The notes under the pieces are model-generated. The model saw only the letters and a program-made list of their open reading frames with translations, made no database searches and was not told the DNA's origin. A stretch of DNA of 5,531 nt, from the NCBI GenBank assembly GCA_023229605.1, contig JALNYY010000203.1, positions 1 through 5,531 on the forward strand, given 5' to 3'. Each line of letters begins with the position of its first letter. Within the stretch, counting starts at the first letter, position 1. This DNA is from Methylobacter sp. (GTDB lineage: Bacteria; Pseudomonadota; Gammaproteobacteria; Methylococcales; Methylomonadaceae). A program made the position numbers and the translations under genes. Positions 4,504-5,531 of the stretch are shown in pieces.

Positions 4504-5531
4504 TCACCCCTGCCCGATGACCTGAAAACGATCGGTCAATAGTGAACGCAACGAGGCGTGATATTGATCCAAACCGGCAAAGAACTGATCGCAGGCCGTT
4601 TTAAATTGGCCAAAGGTTTCGTAATAGCGCCCATACAGCACAGTTTTCTTGAAGAATTTCCAAAAACGCTCGATCAAGTTGAGATTAGGCGCGTAGGCTG
4701 GCAGAAACATCAGTTCGATTTTGGAATGCGCCAGATAGTCCTTCACCAGCTGAGCATGGTAATAACGGGCGTTGTCGCAAATGATATGAATCCGCGCGGC
4801 ATCTGGATTTTGTAGTTCGATCTGTTGAAACAGCTTGATGGTCGATTGGGCGTTGATGGTGTCGTCATAGCGGACAATAGCACTGAGATCGCTGCAATCG
4901 ATGACACCATTGATGTTGAGCCGTTGTCGACCGGTGTTGCTGCGAATTTCGTGGGATTGTCCGCGTTTGATCCAGCCGTAGCCGGCAATCGGATTATGAT
5001 GCGGATGCGTGGCATCCATGAAGTAAATCCGGTCTTCCGGCTCTTTCGTTGACTGGAGTTTGCGGTACTCTTCAATGAAGGCCCGCTGCCGCTCGGCATC
5101 GGCCTTGCCGGGAATCAGTTTGGGCTTTTTGTAGACGAACCCCAAGCGATGCAGCAGTTGGGTGATGCCGCTTTCACTATAGCTAACCTGCCAAGTTTGT
5201 TGGACATAATGCGCGACTTGCTTGGCGGTCAGGCATAGATGGCTTTGCAGATACTCGGCCAGTTGTTGGCGTTGTTCGCTGTTCAAAGCCGCTTCGCTAC
5301 CACCAGCATCATGGCGAAGCAAGGCCATCAGCCCCCCTTTGCGATAGCGCTTGTGATGGTTTCGCACACTTTCCCGATCAATCATCAGGGCCTGGGCGAC
5401 TTGGCTGACTTGCCAGCCACTACCTAGCAAATACACGGCTTTGAGTCGATCCGCATAGCGCTTGTCGCTGGTATGGCGATGCTCATATTCCAGCTCGTCG
5501 AGTTCGGCTTGAGTTAGGTGGTAACGATTTG
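4504..5531 (-). CDS. IS630-family DDE transposase (first residues cut by window edge)
   Basis: The frame is open from the right window edge to the TGA at 4506-4504 and encodes 341 residues here; a full member is about 345-350, so only a few N-terminal residues are missing. Residues 1-31 read through to a GTG at 5436 without a stop, so that GTG is not the true start. An N-terminal winged/helix-turn-helix region (LLGSGWQVSQVAQALMIDRE, then VRNHHKRYRKGGL) is followed by a second helical domain (LTAKQVAHYVQQ) and the RNase H-like catalytic core. Numbering from the GTG codon, the triad is D141 (YFMDATH), D221 (IICDNARYY) and E256 (NLIERFW). There are 34 residues between the last two, the DX34E spacing of IS630/Tc1-mariner enzymes. 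All catalytic residues are present. Transcription runs towards the exported-protein gene. It is clearly distinct from the stump at 2258-2557. Confidence 0.95.
   Translation of the reverse strand, partial: NRYHLTQAELDELEYEHRHTSDKRYADRLKAVYLLGSGWQVSQVAQALMIDRESVRNHHKRYRKGGLMALLRHDAGGSEAALNSEQRQQLAEYLQSHLCLTAKQVAHYVQQTWQVSYSESGITQLLHRLGFVYKKPKLIPGKADAERQRAFIEEYRKLQSTKEPEDRIYFMDATHPHHNPIAGYGWIKRGQSHEIRSNTGRQRLNINGVIDCSDLSAIVRYDDTINAQSTIKLFQQIELQNPDAARIHIICDNARYYHAQLVKDYLAHSKIELMFLPAYAPNLNLIERFWKFFKKTVLYGRYYETFGQFKTACDQFFAGLDQYHASLRSLLTDRFQVIGQG

Larger units (their letters stand above)
4479..5531 (-). mobile_element. IS630-family insertion sequence, one end plus transposase (other end outside window)
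   Basis: The transposase stop at 4504 is followed within about 25 nt by a GC-rich stretch, CCCACCGCACCCCAAATTTC (4479-4498), adjoining TATA (4475-4478) in an AT-rich flank. IS630 elements insert at TA and duplicate it, so a TA at 4475-4476 or 4477-4478 is the probable target and the element should begin at about 4479. The matching terminal inverted repeat lies beyond 5531 and cannot be checked here. With a full-length transposase frame and no internal break, the element may be active. Confidence 0.75.

Noticed and set aside
4558..5427. Several plus- and minus-strand frames within the transposase
   Set aside because: They are shadows of the intact DDE transposase frame, which carries all three catalytic residues at proper spacing.
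1..5531. CRISPR array, tRNA, rRNA, riboswitch, toxin-antitoxin or phage-defence module
   Set aside because: I found no regularly spaced direct repeats, no tRNA-like cloverleaf and no recognisable defence or toxin motif on either strand.

Overview
The window looks like an accessory patch of a proteobacterial chromosome. A gammaproteobacterium, perhaps a methanotroph-like one, is my best guess, based on the N-ATPase-type beta subunit, the YkgJ-family protein, the GTTCGTCCTGAGCTTGCCGA-type dispersed repeat and the IS630 content. This is inference from protein style and repeat type, not a database match. Base composition is mosaic. Positions 1-2230 are GC-rich and dense with well-conserved genes. 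Positions 2560-3470 and 4170-4480 are clearly AT-richer and hold orphan genes or no gene.

Layout, left to right. (1) 1-1369, minus strand: nearly all of a catalytic beta subunit of an F1 ATPase of the alternative, horizontally mobile N-ATPase class. The frame is unbroken, the catalytic residues are intact, and only the last few residues are cut by the window edge. In known N-ATPase operons atpD is the first gene, and here its start faces an open intergenic region, which fits the head of such an operon running off the left edge. (2) 1370-1685: a divergent intergenic region holding a REP-like inverted repeat pair and a second hairpin. (3) 1686-2231, plus strand: a YkgJ-family cysteine-cluster protein. 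(4) 2258-2599, plus strand: the C-terminal stump of an IS630-family transposase, a decayed element. (5) 2616-3327, minus strand: an orphan 190-residue membrane-associated protein, with a 45-codon K/E-rich reading frame starting 1 nt after its stop. (6) 3328-3686: intergenic, with a short GC-richer island that is open on both strands and looks like a gene relic. (7) 3687-4160, minus strand: a small exported protein with a signal peptide and a carboxypeptidase-regulatory-like (beta-sandwich) tail. (8) 4161-4478: AT-rich leader and intergenic DNA with several dyads. (9) 4479-5531, minus strand: one end and almost the whole transposase of an intact-looking IS630-family element running off the right edge.

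The genes do not form a single pathway. The N-ATPase is a bioenergetic cassette. The rest is a small island bounded by two unrelated IS630-type elements, one dead and one apparently complete. I found no CRISPR array, tRNA, rRNA, riboswitch or recognisable defence system. The least explained parts are the orphan 190-aa/45-aa pair and the repeat-rich divergent region in front of atpD.
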